64,000 nt of DNA, taken from contig NZ_NMVJ01000007.1 in NCBI RefSeq assembly GCF_002250565.1, positions 124,001 to 188,000 of the forward strand. Direction: 5' to 3'. Each line of letters starts with the position of its first letter. The first letter of the stretch is position 1. Made by a program: the position numbers and the translations under genes. Source of the stretch: Parenemella sanctibonifatiensis (lineage in GTDB: Bacteria; Actinomycetota; Actinomycetes; Propionibacteriales; Propionibacteriaceae). The notes under the pieces were generated by a model. It did not search any database. It was not told where the DNA came from and was given only the letters and a program-made list of their open reading frames with translations. Below are positions 26,362-36,000 of this stretch, piece after piece.

Positions 26362-26623
26362 TTACAGGTGCTCCGTCCTTTTCCAGTCCGTCACGGACAT
26401 AGCGGTCCAGGAGTACGCGCATGGGTACGTCCTGGCGGACAGCGTGGAGCTTGAGGGCCTGGAAGACTGTCGGCGCGAATTCAACCGTGGTTTTGCGGAG
26501 CTTGGTCTGGTCGTCATCGGCGCGGAAGGTGCTGTCGATCCCTTCACCGGCCGCGGCTTCTTGCTGGGCGCGGGTGTAGCGGCGCCCAGCGTTGGCGACG
26601 GACGGTTTCTTGTTCAGGGCCAT
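26345..26623 (-). CDS. Small ribbon-helix-helix protein, likely ParB-like partner of ParA
   Basis: 92-residue basic protein, MALNKKPSVANAGRRYTRAQ at the start, with a C-terminal half KTTVEFAPTVFQALKLHAVR and VPMRVLLDRYVRDGL fitting a ribbon-helix-helix DNA-binding domain. It starts one nucleotide after the parA stop codon, the standard layout of type Ib plasmid partition operons, where a small RHH protein binds the centromere and represses the operon. The gene itself is intact. Confidence 0.7.
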   Translation of the reverse strand: MALNKKPSVANAGRRYTRAQQEAAAGEGIDSTFRADDDQTKLRKTTVEFAPTVFQALKLHAVRQDVPMRVLLDRYVRDGLEKDGAPVNEGNQ

Positions 26624-26624
26624 G

Positions 26625-27202
26625 TCAGCTCTCCTTCAGTGCGGTGATGAGTTCCTCGGCTACGGCGTCCACGCCGAACAGATCGGGGTAGCCGAGGCCG
26701 GTGTCGACGATCTTCTTGGCGTCCTCGCGGTACGGCACCGTGCTGTCGAGGTAGGACACGCCCTCGTCCTGGACCCACGCCAAGGCCGTGCTGTACAGCT
26801 GCGTGCGAATGTTGACCCAGGCCCGCGGGAACGCCGAGGGTTTGCAGGGTCGCCGCCGCCCGTTTCATGTCCATCGGTGAGGTGTCGGTGGGGATGATCA
26901 CGAAGTCGGCCCGGTTCGCGGCCAGGGAGATGGCCTCGGGGTCGCCGGGTGGGGTGTCGATGATGGTGTACTCGGCGGCCGGTGCCTGACGGCGCAGCCG
27001 GGCCTTGGTGACCGGCTCAACAGGGAAGTGCAGCGCGTCGCCATCTTCGGCCGCGTTGTCGGACCAGTCGGCAGCCGATCCCTGGGGGTCGGCGTCCCAG
27101 ACCTCCACGGTGCCGTAGGACCGGCGCAGGGCCTCGGCCAACAGCAGCGCGAACGTCGTCTTCCCCGACGCCACCTTTTGAGTTCAGGACGGCAAAGATC
27201 AT
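26625..27202 (-). pseudogene. parA: Plasmid partition ATPase ParA with two frameshifts
   Basis: Reconstructed it is a 191-residue ParA: MIFAVLNSKGGVGKTTFALL (deviant Walker A), EVWDADPQGSAADWS, EYTIIDTPPGDPEAISLAA, DFVIIPTDTSPMDMKRAA, then WVNIRTQLYSTALAWVQDEG and DLFGVDAVAEELITALKES. Two single-G insertions break it: GGGG for GGG at 27163-27166 right in the Walker A codons, and GGG for GG near 26822-26824. The span of 578 nt is two bases over 192 codons, as expected. The start ATG has GTAGGAG upstream. Real decay or homopolymer sequencing errors are both possible. Confidence 0.8.
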
Positions 27203-27224
27203 GCGCAGTCTCCTACGGGTAGAT

Positions 27225-27254
27225 GGTTACACGGTACCCATTTATGCGGTAACC
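27225..27254. promoter_or_regulatory. Candidate par operator/centromere half-sites
   Basis: Just upstream of parA, GGTTAC (27225-27230), GGTACC (27233-27238) and GGTAACC (27248-27254) form a cluster of related, partly inverted half-sites in an AT-richer island. RHH partition proteins bind such arrays. This is suggestive only. Confidence 0.35.
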
Positions 27255-27275
27255 GATGAATATTGGATTATGGGT

Positions 27276-27460
27276 CTATGGGAAGAGCGATTCCGCGAGG
27301 GGGCCTTCGAGCCCCCATCGGTTGAGCGTCACCGCGGGGTGGTCGCCCTGAGCCCGGGCCACCACGATCCAGCGGGCGGCTGGGGCCGGGCCTCGCGCAC
27401 GTCCTCGGCCCCCTTCTTGAGGGGAGTGGTGGCGGCTGTCGGCTCGGCGTCATTGCTCAT
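27276..27460 (-). pseudogene. Small plasmid-type gene with one frameshift
   Basis: From ATG 27460 (GGAG upstream) the frame reads MSNDAEPTAATTPLKKGAED then VREARPQPP. The sensible continuation, RWIVVARAQGDHPAVTLNRW then GLEGPLAESLFP and TAG, is in another frame. The span of 185 nt is one base short of 62 codons, with the slip near 27373-27383. The joined 61-residue product has no family I know. It lies between the rep-like fragment and parA. Confidence 0.6.
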
Positions 27461-27567
27461 TGGGCGTCTCCGTCCCTACGGGGTTATGGGTATGCGGGAA
27501 CCAAGGATTTATGCACTTATGGTTGGGGTATCTGGTTGGATGGTTCGGAAAGTCACGTGGGGTCCGG

Positions 27568-28035
27568 TTATCGTCTGCGGCGCCCTGCGAGCATCTGGCG
27601 GATCCCGTTCGTGATGGACCGAATGCGGCCCTGAGCCTCCCAGTCGGCGGCCAGGGCACGGCGCTGCTCCCGCCGCTCACGGACGGCCCGGGCTTCAGCG
27701 CGCCGCTGGATCAGTTCGGCCGCGTGGCGACGTTCCGAGCGCTGCAAGGGGGACTCCATCGGGTCGCCGGTATCGGTGCGCCAGTGGGCGAGGCGCCAAG
27801 TCATCCAGTGACCGAGGCGACCATCCGCCACGCCGTTGGCGGCATTGAAGATCACCCACTCTCCATTGTCGGGGGGTTGGCCGTGGGGGCGCTCGTCGGG
27901 TCGGCGGTCCAAGGCATGGGCGATGTCGTCCACGGTCCAGCCGGCCAGCATGAAATCGCGGCAGATCGCTGCGACGTGGCGGCCCGAAAGCCGACGCAAA
28001 ACCGGACAGCGCCCTTGCAACGTCTCAGCCGCCAA
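27568..28035 (-). CDS. Plasmid replication-type protein, probable 5'-truncated fragment
   Basis: 155 residues, Arg-rich, with a likely helix-turn-helix in GRHVAAICRDFMLAGWTVDD and then IAHALDRRP. The middle has NAANGVADGRLGHWMTWRLA; the tail is a basic helix (AELIQRRAEARAVRERREQR). It sits where a rep gene would be in a rep-par plasmid backbone. The only available start is a TTG just after a stop codon, which suggests that the N-terminal part was lost at the chromosome junction near 28036. The replication assignment comes from context only. Confidence 0.4.
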   Translation of the reverse strand: MAAETLQGRCPVLRRLSGRHVAAICRDFMLAGWTVDDIAHALDRRPDERPHGQPPDNGEWVIFNAANGVADGRLGHWMTWRLAHWRTDTGDPMESPLQRSERRHAAELIQRRAEARAVRERREQRRALAADWEAQGRIRSITNGIRQMLAGRRRR

Positions 28036-28139
28036 GATTCACTCGTTCTTGCGTCTTGCCGGGACCACTGCGGGCCAGGGTGCCCCGACCGAGCACCCCG
28101 CCGCGTGCGACCGCGCGCACGGCGCGTACGGTTGTTGGC

Positions 28140-29042
28140 ATGAACCTCGAACCAGAAGTGACGAAGCGAGCAGAGGCCCTCGTCAACAGCGAGGGAGGGT
28201 TTCCGGCGCAGCAACAGGAGCCGCCCGGACTGACCAGCGAGATGGAGCCTCGGCCGGACCACGGCGAAGAGACTTGGGTCGGCCGCGGCCGGTTGGAGGG
28301 GCTGAGGGCACTCATCACCGGCGGCGACTCCGGTATCGGCCGCGCGGTGGCAATCGCGTATGCCCGCGAGGGCGCCGACGTTGCGCTGTCTTACTTGCCC
28401 GAGGAACAGTCAGACGCCGAGGACACCGCCAGCTGGATTGAGAAGGCCGGACGTGTCGCCGTGCTCCTTCCGGGCGACATCCGCGACGAACAGACCTGCC
28501 GCACCATGGTCGACCAGGCGGCGGAACGCCTCGGCGGCCTCGACGTGCTGGTCAACAATGCAGCGTTCCAGATGGGGCGTGGTGAGGGCTTGGCTTCGAT
28601 CAGTTCGGAGCAACTGGACCGGACCTTCAAGACCAATCTGTACGCCATGTTCTGGGCCACGCAACAGGCTCTTCCTCATCTTTCCAAGGGCGCAAGCATC
28701 ATCAACACCAGCTCCGTACAGAGCTATGACCCGTCGGAAACTCTGATGGATTACGCCGCCACCAAGGCGGCCATCACCAACTTCACGATGTCGTTGGCCG
28801 GGGAGTTGGGCCCGAAGGGGATTCGCGCCAATGCAGTGGCCCCGGGACCGATCTGGACGCCGCTGCAGCCCGCCACCCAGCCCGAGGAAAAAGTCGAGCA
28901 GTTCGGCGGCAACACCCCGCTGGGGCGCGCCGGTCAGCCCAGCGAATTGGCCGGTGCGTACGTCTTCCTCGCCAGCCCGGCAGAGGCGAGCTACGTGTCC
29001 GGCGCGGTGATCGGCGTCACTGGCGGTCGGCCCGTCTTCTGA
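28140..29042 (+). CDS. SDR-family oxidoreductase, stress-protein type
   Basis: 300-residue short-chain dehydrogenase with the extended N-terminus of YghA/YdaD-like proteins (GFPAQQQEPPGLTSEMEPRP). NAD(P)-binding motif ALITGGDSGIGRAVAIAYAR, then DVLVNNAAFQ, and the catalytic set Ser in INTSSVQSY, Tyr-x3-Lys in DYAATKAAI, and PGPIWTPLQPA. It is cytosolic with unknown substrate. The ATG at 28140 begins MNLEPEVTKR. The 3' end is tandemly duplicated into the spacer. The Rho-N gene downstream may be co-transcribed. Confidence 0.88.
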   Translation: MNLEPEVTKRAEALVNSEGGFPAQQQEPPGLTSEMEPRPDHGEETWVGRGRLEGLRALITGGDSGIGRAVAIAYAREGADVALSYLPEEQSDAEDTASWIEKAGRVAVLLPGDIRDEQTCRTMVDQAAERLGGLDVLVNNAAFQMGRGEGLASISSEQLDRTFKTNLYAMFWATQQALPHLSKGASIINTSSVQSYDPSETLMDYAATKAAITNFTMSLAGELGPKGIRANAVAPGPIWTPLQPATQPEEKVEQFGGNTPLGRAGQPSELAGAYVFLASPAEASYVSGAVIGVTGGRPVF

Positions 29043-29083
29043 CCAGCCGGTCTTCTGAAACCAACCTGTCTTGTGAAACCAGC
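29034..29083 (+). repeat. Short tandem duplication starting at the SDR stop codon
   Basis: Units beginning GTCTTCT, GTCTTCT and GTCTTGT start at 29034, 29050 and 29068 (16- and 18-nt steps), each followed by GA and a CC-rich part. The first unit contains the SDR stop TGA (29040-29042). The gene's 3' end has thus been copied about 2.5 times into the spacer. Confidence 0.75.
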
Positions 29084-29106
29084 CTGACCACCCGAGAGGA
29101 TTCGCG

Positions 29107-29361
29107 ATGTCCGACCCAGTGAAGGATGACGAGCTGTACGAGCGCCTGCGCGAAGAAGGCAACTCGAAAGAGAAGTCCGCACGCATTGCCAACGCAGCGG
29201 CCAATGAGGGTCGCTCCCAGGTCGGCAGCCGCGGCGGCGCTGCCGAGGACTATGAGGACCGGACCGTCGAGGAACTGAAGGACCGAGCCAAGGAGCTCGG
29301 CTTGGAGGGCTACTCCGACAAGAACAAGGACGAACTGATCTCGATGCTGCGCGATCACTGA
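29107..29361 (+). CDS. Rho N-terminal-domain small protein (DUF7218-like)
   Basis: 84-residue acidic protein. The N-terminal part reads [20 protein letters not shown] and [18 protein letters not shown]; the C-terminal ~35 residues ([20 protein letters not shown] then [14 protein letters not shown]) form the helix-extended-loop-helix of the Rho-N/SAP type, often nucleic-acid binding. Short proteins of this kind accompany stress genes in actinobacteria. GAGAGGA lies upstream of ATG 29107. Confidence 0.85.
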   Translation: MSDPVKDDELYERLREEGNSKEKSARIANAAANEGRSQVGSRGGAAEDYEDRTVEELKDRAKELGLEGYSDKNKDELISMLRDH

Positions 29362-29411
29362 CCCACCACGGGGAATGACCCGCCCGCGTCGGGCACGTAG
29401 ACTTACCCGCC

Positions 29412-30953
29412 GTGTCACTCCAATCCCCTGATCCGCAACAGGTGCAGGCCGCCGCGATGGCGAGCCTGCTGCAGCGCGCACCCGTCGTGAGCGAGCTGGG
29501 CGCGACCTTCGCCGCGGCCGGCCACGAGTTGCACCTGGTCGGCGGTTCGGTACGTGACGCGCTGCTGGGCAAGCTCGGCACCGATCTGGACTTCACCACC
29601 GATGCCCGCCCCGACACCATCGAGGCACTGCTGCGTCGCCACACCCACGCCATCTGGGACATGGGCCGCGCGTTCGGCACCATCGGCGCCCGGCTGCCGC
29701 GGGACGCCGGGGCCACGGCCGCCAACAGTGCCACCTCCGACGACACCGAGGCATCGGAGGATGACTGGGTCGTCGAGATCACCACCTTTCGGGCCGATGC
29801 GTACGCCGAGGACTCCCGCAAGCCGGACGTGGCCTTTGGAGACACGTTGCAGGGTGACCTGGTGCGGAGGGATTTCACCGTCAACGCGATGGCGCTGCAG
29901 GTCGGCGGCCCGGACCTGGATCCGGCCGGTCCTGCCGTGCTGACCGACCCCTTCGACGGCCTCGGCGACCTGTCTCGCGGCCTGATCCGCACCCCCGCCA
30001 CCGCCGAACAGTCCTTCACCGACGACCCGCTGCGGATGCTGCGCGCTGCGCGGTTCACCGCCCAGTTGTCCACCGCCGAGCTGCCCTTCGAGCCCGATGA
30101 GGATGTCGTCGCGGCGATGACGGCCATGGCGGACCGGATCGAGATCGTGTCTGCCGAACGGATCCGCGACGAACTCGACAAGCTGATCTGTACGCCGGCA
30201 CCCCGACCCGGCCTGAACCTGCTGGTCGCCACGGGACTCGCGGCCCGGGTGCTGCCCGAGCTGCCCAATCTGCAACTGGAACGCGACGAACACCACCGCC
30301 ACAAGGACGTTTATCAACACAGCCTGACGGTGCTGGACCAGGCAATCGAGCTGGAGTCCCGACTGGACCACTCACCGGATCGGATCAGCCGCTGGGCAGC
30401 GCTGCTCCACGACATCGGCAAGCCGGCGACCCGCCGCTTCGAGCCAGGTGGCAAGGTTTCCTTCCACCACCACGACGTGGTCGGCGCGAAGCTGGCCCGC
30501 AAGCGACTACAGGCGTTGCGCTTCAGCAAGGACGACACCGCCGCAATTTGTCGACTGATCGAACTGCACCTGCGCTTCCACGGCTACGGCGAAGGGCAGT
30601 GGACAGACGCTGCCGTCCGCCGCTACGTCCGCGACGCCGGGGACCAGCTGGAACGGCTCCACATCCTCACCCGGGCCGACTGCACCACCCGCAACCAACG
30701 CAAGGCGACCAGGCTGCGACGGGCGTACGACGAGTTGGAGCATCGCATCGACCACCTCGCCGAGCAGGAGGAACTCGCTGCCATCCGGCCTGACCTCAAC
30801 GGCGACCAGATCATGCAGATCCTCGATCTGAAGCCCGGCCCCGAGGTCGGGCAGGCGTACGCCTTCCTGCTCGAGTTGCGGATGGAACGCGGCCCGCTCG
30901 ATGAGGCCGCTGCCACCGAAGCGCTGCTGGCATGGTGGCGAGACCGGTCCTGA
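29412..30953 (+). CDS. cca: CCA-adding tRNA nucleotidyltransferase
   Basis: 513-residue enzyme adding or repairing the 3' CCA of tRNAs from CTP and ATP. Head-domain motifs are HLVGGSVRDALLG, DLDFTTDARPDTI with the metal-binding DxD, LVRRDFTVNAMAL and DPLRMLRAARF. A C-terminal HD domain follows (RWAALLHDIGKPATRRF, SFHHHDVVGAKLA). The GTG at 29412 fits the family's N-terminus. It heads the conserved actinobacterial run cca, DUF6049 gene, murJ, sigM. pcnA is an alternative name. Confidence 0.93.
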   Translation: MSLQSPDPQQVQAAAMASLLQRAPVVSELGATFAAAGHELHLVGGSVRDALLGKLGTDLDFTTDARPDTIEALLRRHTHAIWDMGRAFGTIGARLPRDAGATAANSATSDDTEASEDDWVVEITTFRADAYAEDSRKPDVAFGDTLQGDLVRRDFTVNAMALQVGGPDLDPAGPAVLTDPFDGLGDLSRGLIRTPATAEQSFTDDPLRMLRAARFTAQLSTAELPFEPDEDVVAAMTAMADRIEIVSAERIRDELDKLICTPAPRPGLNLLVATGLAARVLPELPNLQLERDEHHRHKDVYQHSLTVLDQAIELESRLDHSPDRISRWAALLHDIGKPATRRFEPGGKVSFHHHDVVGAKLARKRLQALRFSKDDTAAICRLIELHLRFHGYGEGQWTDAAVRRYVRDAGDQLERLHILTRADCTTRNQRKATRLRRAYDELEHRIDHLAEQEELAAIRPDLNGDQIMQILDLKPGPEVGQAYAFLLELRMERGPLDEAAATEALLAWWRDRS

Positions 30954-31000
30954 GCGCGCCACATCCCCCGCCGGGCGCCGCTGCGCCGTACGCTGGCCCC

Positions 31001-33037
31001 ATGGGTCTGCGTCGTGTGCTGTTCACTGCACTCGCGGCCGTGCTGGCCCTCGGGATGGGCCTGTGGCCGGGCGCAGAGATCGCTGCCGCGCAGCCCGCGG
31101 GACCATCCCCCGCCCAGACCCAGCCAGCCCAGACCGGCAGCGACCCCGACGCGCTCGTCTCGGTCTCCCTCAGCGAGGTCACCCCGGCGGTGCCGACCCC
31201 CGACGGTTCGGTGACGATGCGCGGCACCGTCACCAACACCTCGGCCCAGACCCTCACCCACGTCCAGGCCTACACCTGGCGAGACCAGTCCCCGGTCGTC
31301 GACGCCGAAGGCCTGGAAGCGATCCTGGAAAGCGATCCGACCTATCCGGTCGGCAGCCGCCTCTTCGAGTTGCCGCACCAGTTCGTCAACCTCACCGATG
31401 AGGTGCGTCCCGAGCTGCGGCCCGGTGAGTCCCGCGACTTCAGCCTCACTGTGCCGGTCGCCGAGCTGGAACTGGCCACCTCCGGCGGGGACGTCGCCGG
31501 GGTCTACCTGGTCGGCGTCCAGATCCGGTCCCGCCCCGCCAGCGCCTACACCATTGGCCGCGCCCGGACCTTGGTGACGATCCCGGCCGCCGACACCCGC
31601 GCCCAGGTCGCGACCGGCGTTGAGCTCAGCGCCCGCCCCAGCTCGGTCCGGGAGAATCTCTTCGTCGACGAGCGACTCGTCGAACAGATCAGCCCCGGCG
31701 GTCGGCTTCGGGTGCTGCTCGACGCGGCCGAACGCGCCGACACCAGCTGGATCATCGACCCCTCCCTGTACGCCGAACTGGTCGACATGGCCGACGGATA
31801 TTCGGTCCGCACCGAGACTGGCGAGAAGCCAGGCACCGGTCAGGCTGCGGCCCGGGCCTGGCTGGAGGACTTCCGCCGGCTGCCCGTCGAGCGCGGCCTG
31901 CGGATGCAGTACGCCCGCGCCGACCTGGATGCGGTCGCAGGCTCGGAGTGGGCGATGCGGATCGGTGGCTCCGGTGACCGGGTCAGCGATCTGGCCGACC
32001 TGCCGTTGGTGATTGTCAGCCCCGAGGGGCATCTGCGGCCCGAGACGGTCGCCAACCTGGCCGCGCTGCGACCGCGGGCCTGGCTGACCAGCTCCGCCCA
32101 GCCCGGGGTGAGCTGGGAGGGTGATCAGTTGCTGCTCGGATGGTCCGACGATGTCTGGGACGGCGGCCCCCTCCCCGGCCCGCAGAGCACCGTCCACGTA
32201 CGCCAGCGACAACTTGCCCAGACCTACATCACCGCTGCCGAGGCCGTTGATCCCCAGCCCCAGATCCGCATCATCTCGACCCCAGAGCAGGCCCAGGCCT
32301 GGACCGGAGCCAGCTTTGTCGAGTCGGTGCAGTTGGGCGAGGTGATCGGCCAGGCCACCGCCAGCCGCTCGCGCCCGGCCGCGACCTGGATCTCCAACCA
32401 GGACGCACCGCTGTCCCCGGCTCACCTGGAAACGGTGACCGAGCTCTCCCAGAAGATGTGGGTCTACACCGAGTTGTTGGCCGAACCGGATCAGTTCTGG
32501 TCCTGGTCGATGACCGTGCTGTCCAAGTCGGTCTCCAGCCATTGGCGCGGCCAGGGCCCGGCCGCGCAGCGCTTCCTGACCCCGCTCGAACAGCGCATCG
32601 AGCCGGGCCTGGACGGCTCCGCGCTGCGCGTGGCGCCCTCCTCGGCGCTGCGTCTGACGGGCAGCTCGGGTGCGGTGCCGGTCACCATCATCAATGACCT
32701 GCCCGACTCGGTCCGGGTCAACCTCGCCTTCGTCTCCGACAGTCCGCAGCGCCTGACCATCCCCAACGTGGACGACATCGAGATCGGTCCCGGCCAGCGG
32801 GTGACCGTCACGGTGACCCCGAAGGCCAGCGGCAACGGCGCCGTGAACGTCAATGCTTCCCTCACCACCCTGAATGGCACCGCCGTCGGCAAGCCCACCG
32901 AGTTGTTTGTCGAGGCGACCCAGATCGGCCAGATCGGATGGGCCATCGTCGGCGCCTCCGGCATCGTCCTGGTCACCACGACAGCGATGCGGATCTGGCA
33001 GATCCGCCGCGAGAAGAAGAAGGAGACTGCTGCATGA
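31001..33037 (+). CDS. DUF6049-family exported membrane protein
   Basis: 678 residues. Signal sequence 1-30 (LFTALAAVLALGMGLWPGAE), a large extracytoplasmic region beginning VSVSLSEVTPAVPTPDGSVT (an immunoglobulin-like start), and a C-terminal membrane helix (IGWAIVGASGIVLVTTTAMR) with a short basic tail. Its place directly before murJ identifies the DUF6049 family. The stop overlaps the murJ start (ATGA at 33034-33037), indicating tight coupling and a probable shared role in envelope assembly. Confidence 0.85.
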   Translation: MGLRRVLFTALAAVLALGMGLWPGAEIAAAQPAGPSPAQTQPAQTGSDPDALVSVSLSEVTPAVPTPDGSVTMRGTVTNTSAQTLTHVQAYTWRDQSPVVDAEGLEAILESDPTYPVGSRLFELPHQFVNLTDEVRPELRPGESRDFSLTVPVAELELATSGGDVAGVYLVGVQIRSRPASAYTIGRARTLVTIPAADTRAQVATGVELSARPSSVRENLFVDERLVEQISPGGRLRVLLDAAERADTSWIIDPSLYAELVDMADGYSVRTETGEKPGTGQAAARAWLEDFRRLPVERGLRMQYARADLDAVAGSEWAMRIGGSGDRVSDLADLPLVIVSPEGHLRPETVANLAALRPRAWLTSSAQPGVSWEGDQLLLGWSDDVWDGGPLPGPQSTVHVRQRQLAQTYITAAEAVDPQPQIRIISTPEQAQAWTGASFVESVQLGEVIGQATASRSRPAATWISNQDAPLSPAHLETVTELSQKMWVYTELLAEPDQFWSWSMTVLSKSVSSHWRGQGPAAQRFLTPLEQRIEPGLDGSALRVAPSSALRLTGSSGAVPVTIINDLPDSVRVNLAFVSDSPQRLTIPNVDDIEIGPGQRVTVTVTPKASGNGAVNVNASLTTLNGTAVGKPTELFVEATQIGQIGWAIVGASGIVLVTTTAMRIWQIRREKKKETAA

Positions 33038-36000
33038 GCGAGGAGTCCGGCACCCGCCGCCTGCTGTCTGCCGGCGCCCTGATGGCCTCCGGCACGATGA
33101 TCTCGAAGGTCCTCGGCTTCGTCCGCTTCATGCTCATCGCCGTGGTGCTCGGCACCGCGTCCCGGCAGGCCGACATCTTTTCGTTGGCGATGACCATCCC
33201 CTCGGCAATCTACTTCCTGTTCGCCGGCGGTTGGCTCAACACCGTGCTGGTGCCCCAGATCGTGCGCGCCATCAAGAACGACGACGACGGCGGCGAGGGA
33301 TACACCAACCGGATCCTCACCCTTTTTGGGACGACGGTGCTGGTGGTGGCGGCACTGGCGACCGTCGCCACGCCACTACTGACCCGGCTGTACGCCAGCT
33401 CCTACCTGGCCCCGGAACTCTCCGAGCACTACGAGTCGCTGCTGCTGGTGGCGTACCTGTGCGCCCCCCAGATCTTCTTCTACGGCGTCTTCTTCATCAT
33501 CTCGCAGGTGCTGAACGCCCACGAGAAGTTCGGTCCGATGATGTGGGCGCCGATCCTCAACAACCTCATCTCCATCCTGATGTTCGTGGTGTACCTGCTG
33601 GTCTGGGGTCAGTCCGGGGACCGGTCGGCGCCGTTCGAGACCTCGCAGGCGCTTCTGCTGGGCATCGGGTCCACGATCGGCATCGCCGCGCAGGCCGCGA
33701 TCGTGATCCCATTCATGCGGCGGACCGGGTTTCGCTTCCGGCCCCGCTTCGACTTCCGTCACACCGGTCTGGGGCGGACGGCCCAGCTCGCGAAATGGAC
33801 GGTCGGTTTTGTCATCATCAACCAGCTGACGCTGATGGTGATCTCCAACCTGGCCACCTCCGCCACCGCCACCGCGGTCGACGGCCGCGGCGCCGGCCTG
33901 ACGGTGTACAACGCCGCCCACCTGCTGTGGATCCTGCCGCACTCGCTGATCACGGTGTCGTTGGCGACCGCGATGTTGCCGCAGGCCTCCCGGTTGGCCG
34001 ACGGTGGCGACCTGGCAGGCGTACGCCGCGAGACCTTCCGCACGCTGCGGCTGGCGACCACCTTCCTGTTGCCGATGGCGGTCGCGTTCATCGCGTTGGC
34101 CTTCCCGGTGACCCGGGTGATGTTCGGTCACGGCCAGTCCAGTGGCGACTCCGGCTTCATCGCCTGGACCCTGATGGCATTCTCGATCGGCCTGGTGCCC
34201 TTCACCATGCAGTACGTCGCGCTGCGCACCTTCTTCGCGCTGGAGCAGACCCGCGCCACCTTCCTGCTGCAGTTGCTCATCGGCGCCGTCAACGTGGTCG
34301 CGGCGCTGGCGCTGGTGTTGCCCTTCAACGCGCCCTCGTGGGTGGCACCGGGCCTGGCACTGGCGTACTCGGTCGCCTACTTCATCGGCGTCACCGCCTC
34401 CTTCAAGGCCCTGGGGCGGCAGCTGCCCGACCTGACCATGGCACCGATCGTGAGACATCTGGCCCGGGTCGGACTGGCCTCAGTGCCGGCCGGTGTCTTG
34501 GCCTGGGCGGCCGTCTGGGCCGTCACGACCTATCTCGGTGATGGGCTGGGCTGGCAGCTGCTGGGCCTGGCCGCGGCCGGCGTGGTGGGGGTCGGCACCT
34601 TCCTGGGTGTGGCCCGAGTGCTGCACATCCGTGAGGTCGGCGACATCGTACGCGTGGTGCTCCGCCGTGGTCACAGCGGCGGCTCGCAGGCGTTGGGCGA
34701 GGGCACCGGTGCCGCTGGCGCGGCGGCCGATGCCACCGAAGACCTGGGCGACGCCATGGATCTCGAGGCAGCCGAGGAGCATGACGTGGACACCACCCAG
34801 CCCACGGCCGAGGTGATCGCCGACCCGGACCTCTATCAGGACCGGCCCGCATCCGATGCCAGCCGTGGCCTCGTGTTGGCGCAGCGGTATCGGTTGGAGG
34901 AGACGCTGTCGCTTGCCTGGTCGGTGCAGACCTGGCGGGCGATCGACCAGGTGCTCGCACGCGGCGTGATGATCCGGTTGCTGCCGCCCCTCGACGACCG
35001 CAGCGACGAACTGCTGGAGACCGCTCGCCGAGCGGCGTCGGCGACCGACTCGCGCTTCCTGCGGGTGCTGGACGCGCTGCCGAGCGACGACGACCAGGTC
35101 GGCGCCGCGATCGTCAACGAGTACGCCGACGGCCTCTCCCTCGCCGAGCTACTGGCCCAAGGGCCGCTCAGTGCCCTGGAGGCGGCGTGGATCGTACGCG
35201 AGGTCGCCGACGCGCTGTCCTCGATGCACGCTCAGGGGCTGCACCACGGCCAGCTCGACCCGGACCAGGTCATCATCACCCGGGCCGGCAACATCAAGAT
35301 CGCCGGCTTCCTGGTGATCGACCAGCTCCGCCACCCCCACACCACGTTGGACGAGGGCGAGCGTGTCGAGGCCGATGTCGCCGCGCTCGGCAAGCTCCTC
35401 TACGCCATGCTGGTGCACCGCTGGCCCGGCGCCACCGGCTTCGGCATGGCAGCAGCGCCCACCACCCACGCCGGGGTGGCGCTGACCCCGCGGCAGGTCC
35501 GGGCCGGGGTCTCCCCCGCGCTGGATCGGATCGCCGACCGAATCCTGTCGCCGACCCCCCGCACCAAGCAGCCCCGGCTGGAGTCCGCCCAGGACATTGT
35601 TATGGCGCTCACCCAGGTGCTCGGCACCGCTGATGCCTCCGGTGACCTGCACCGGCGCATGGTGGATCCCGAACAAGTGCCCGATCCGGAAGAGCCAGCG
35701 GTGCCGACCGTTGCCGACGCCGAAACCCAGGTCATCCCTGCGGTCGGCACCTCCGCGCCCCGTGCGACCGCCACCTCACCGACGACCCCGGCACCTCGGA
35801 TGGGATCCGGCCCGCAGGAGGGAGTGGCACCGCGGGGGGCCTTCGCGCCGTTGCCGGTCGACGCGGTGCCGCCGCCGGAACGCAACCGGCAGCCGCGGCG
35901 GTCCTGGTTGTGGGCGCTGCTCACCCTGGTGGCCCTGGTGGTCATCGTCAGCCTGGTTGCCGCGCTGACCCAGCTCAACCGGGAGTCGCAGACCGGACCG

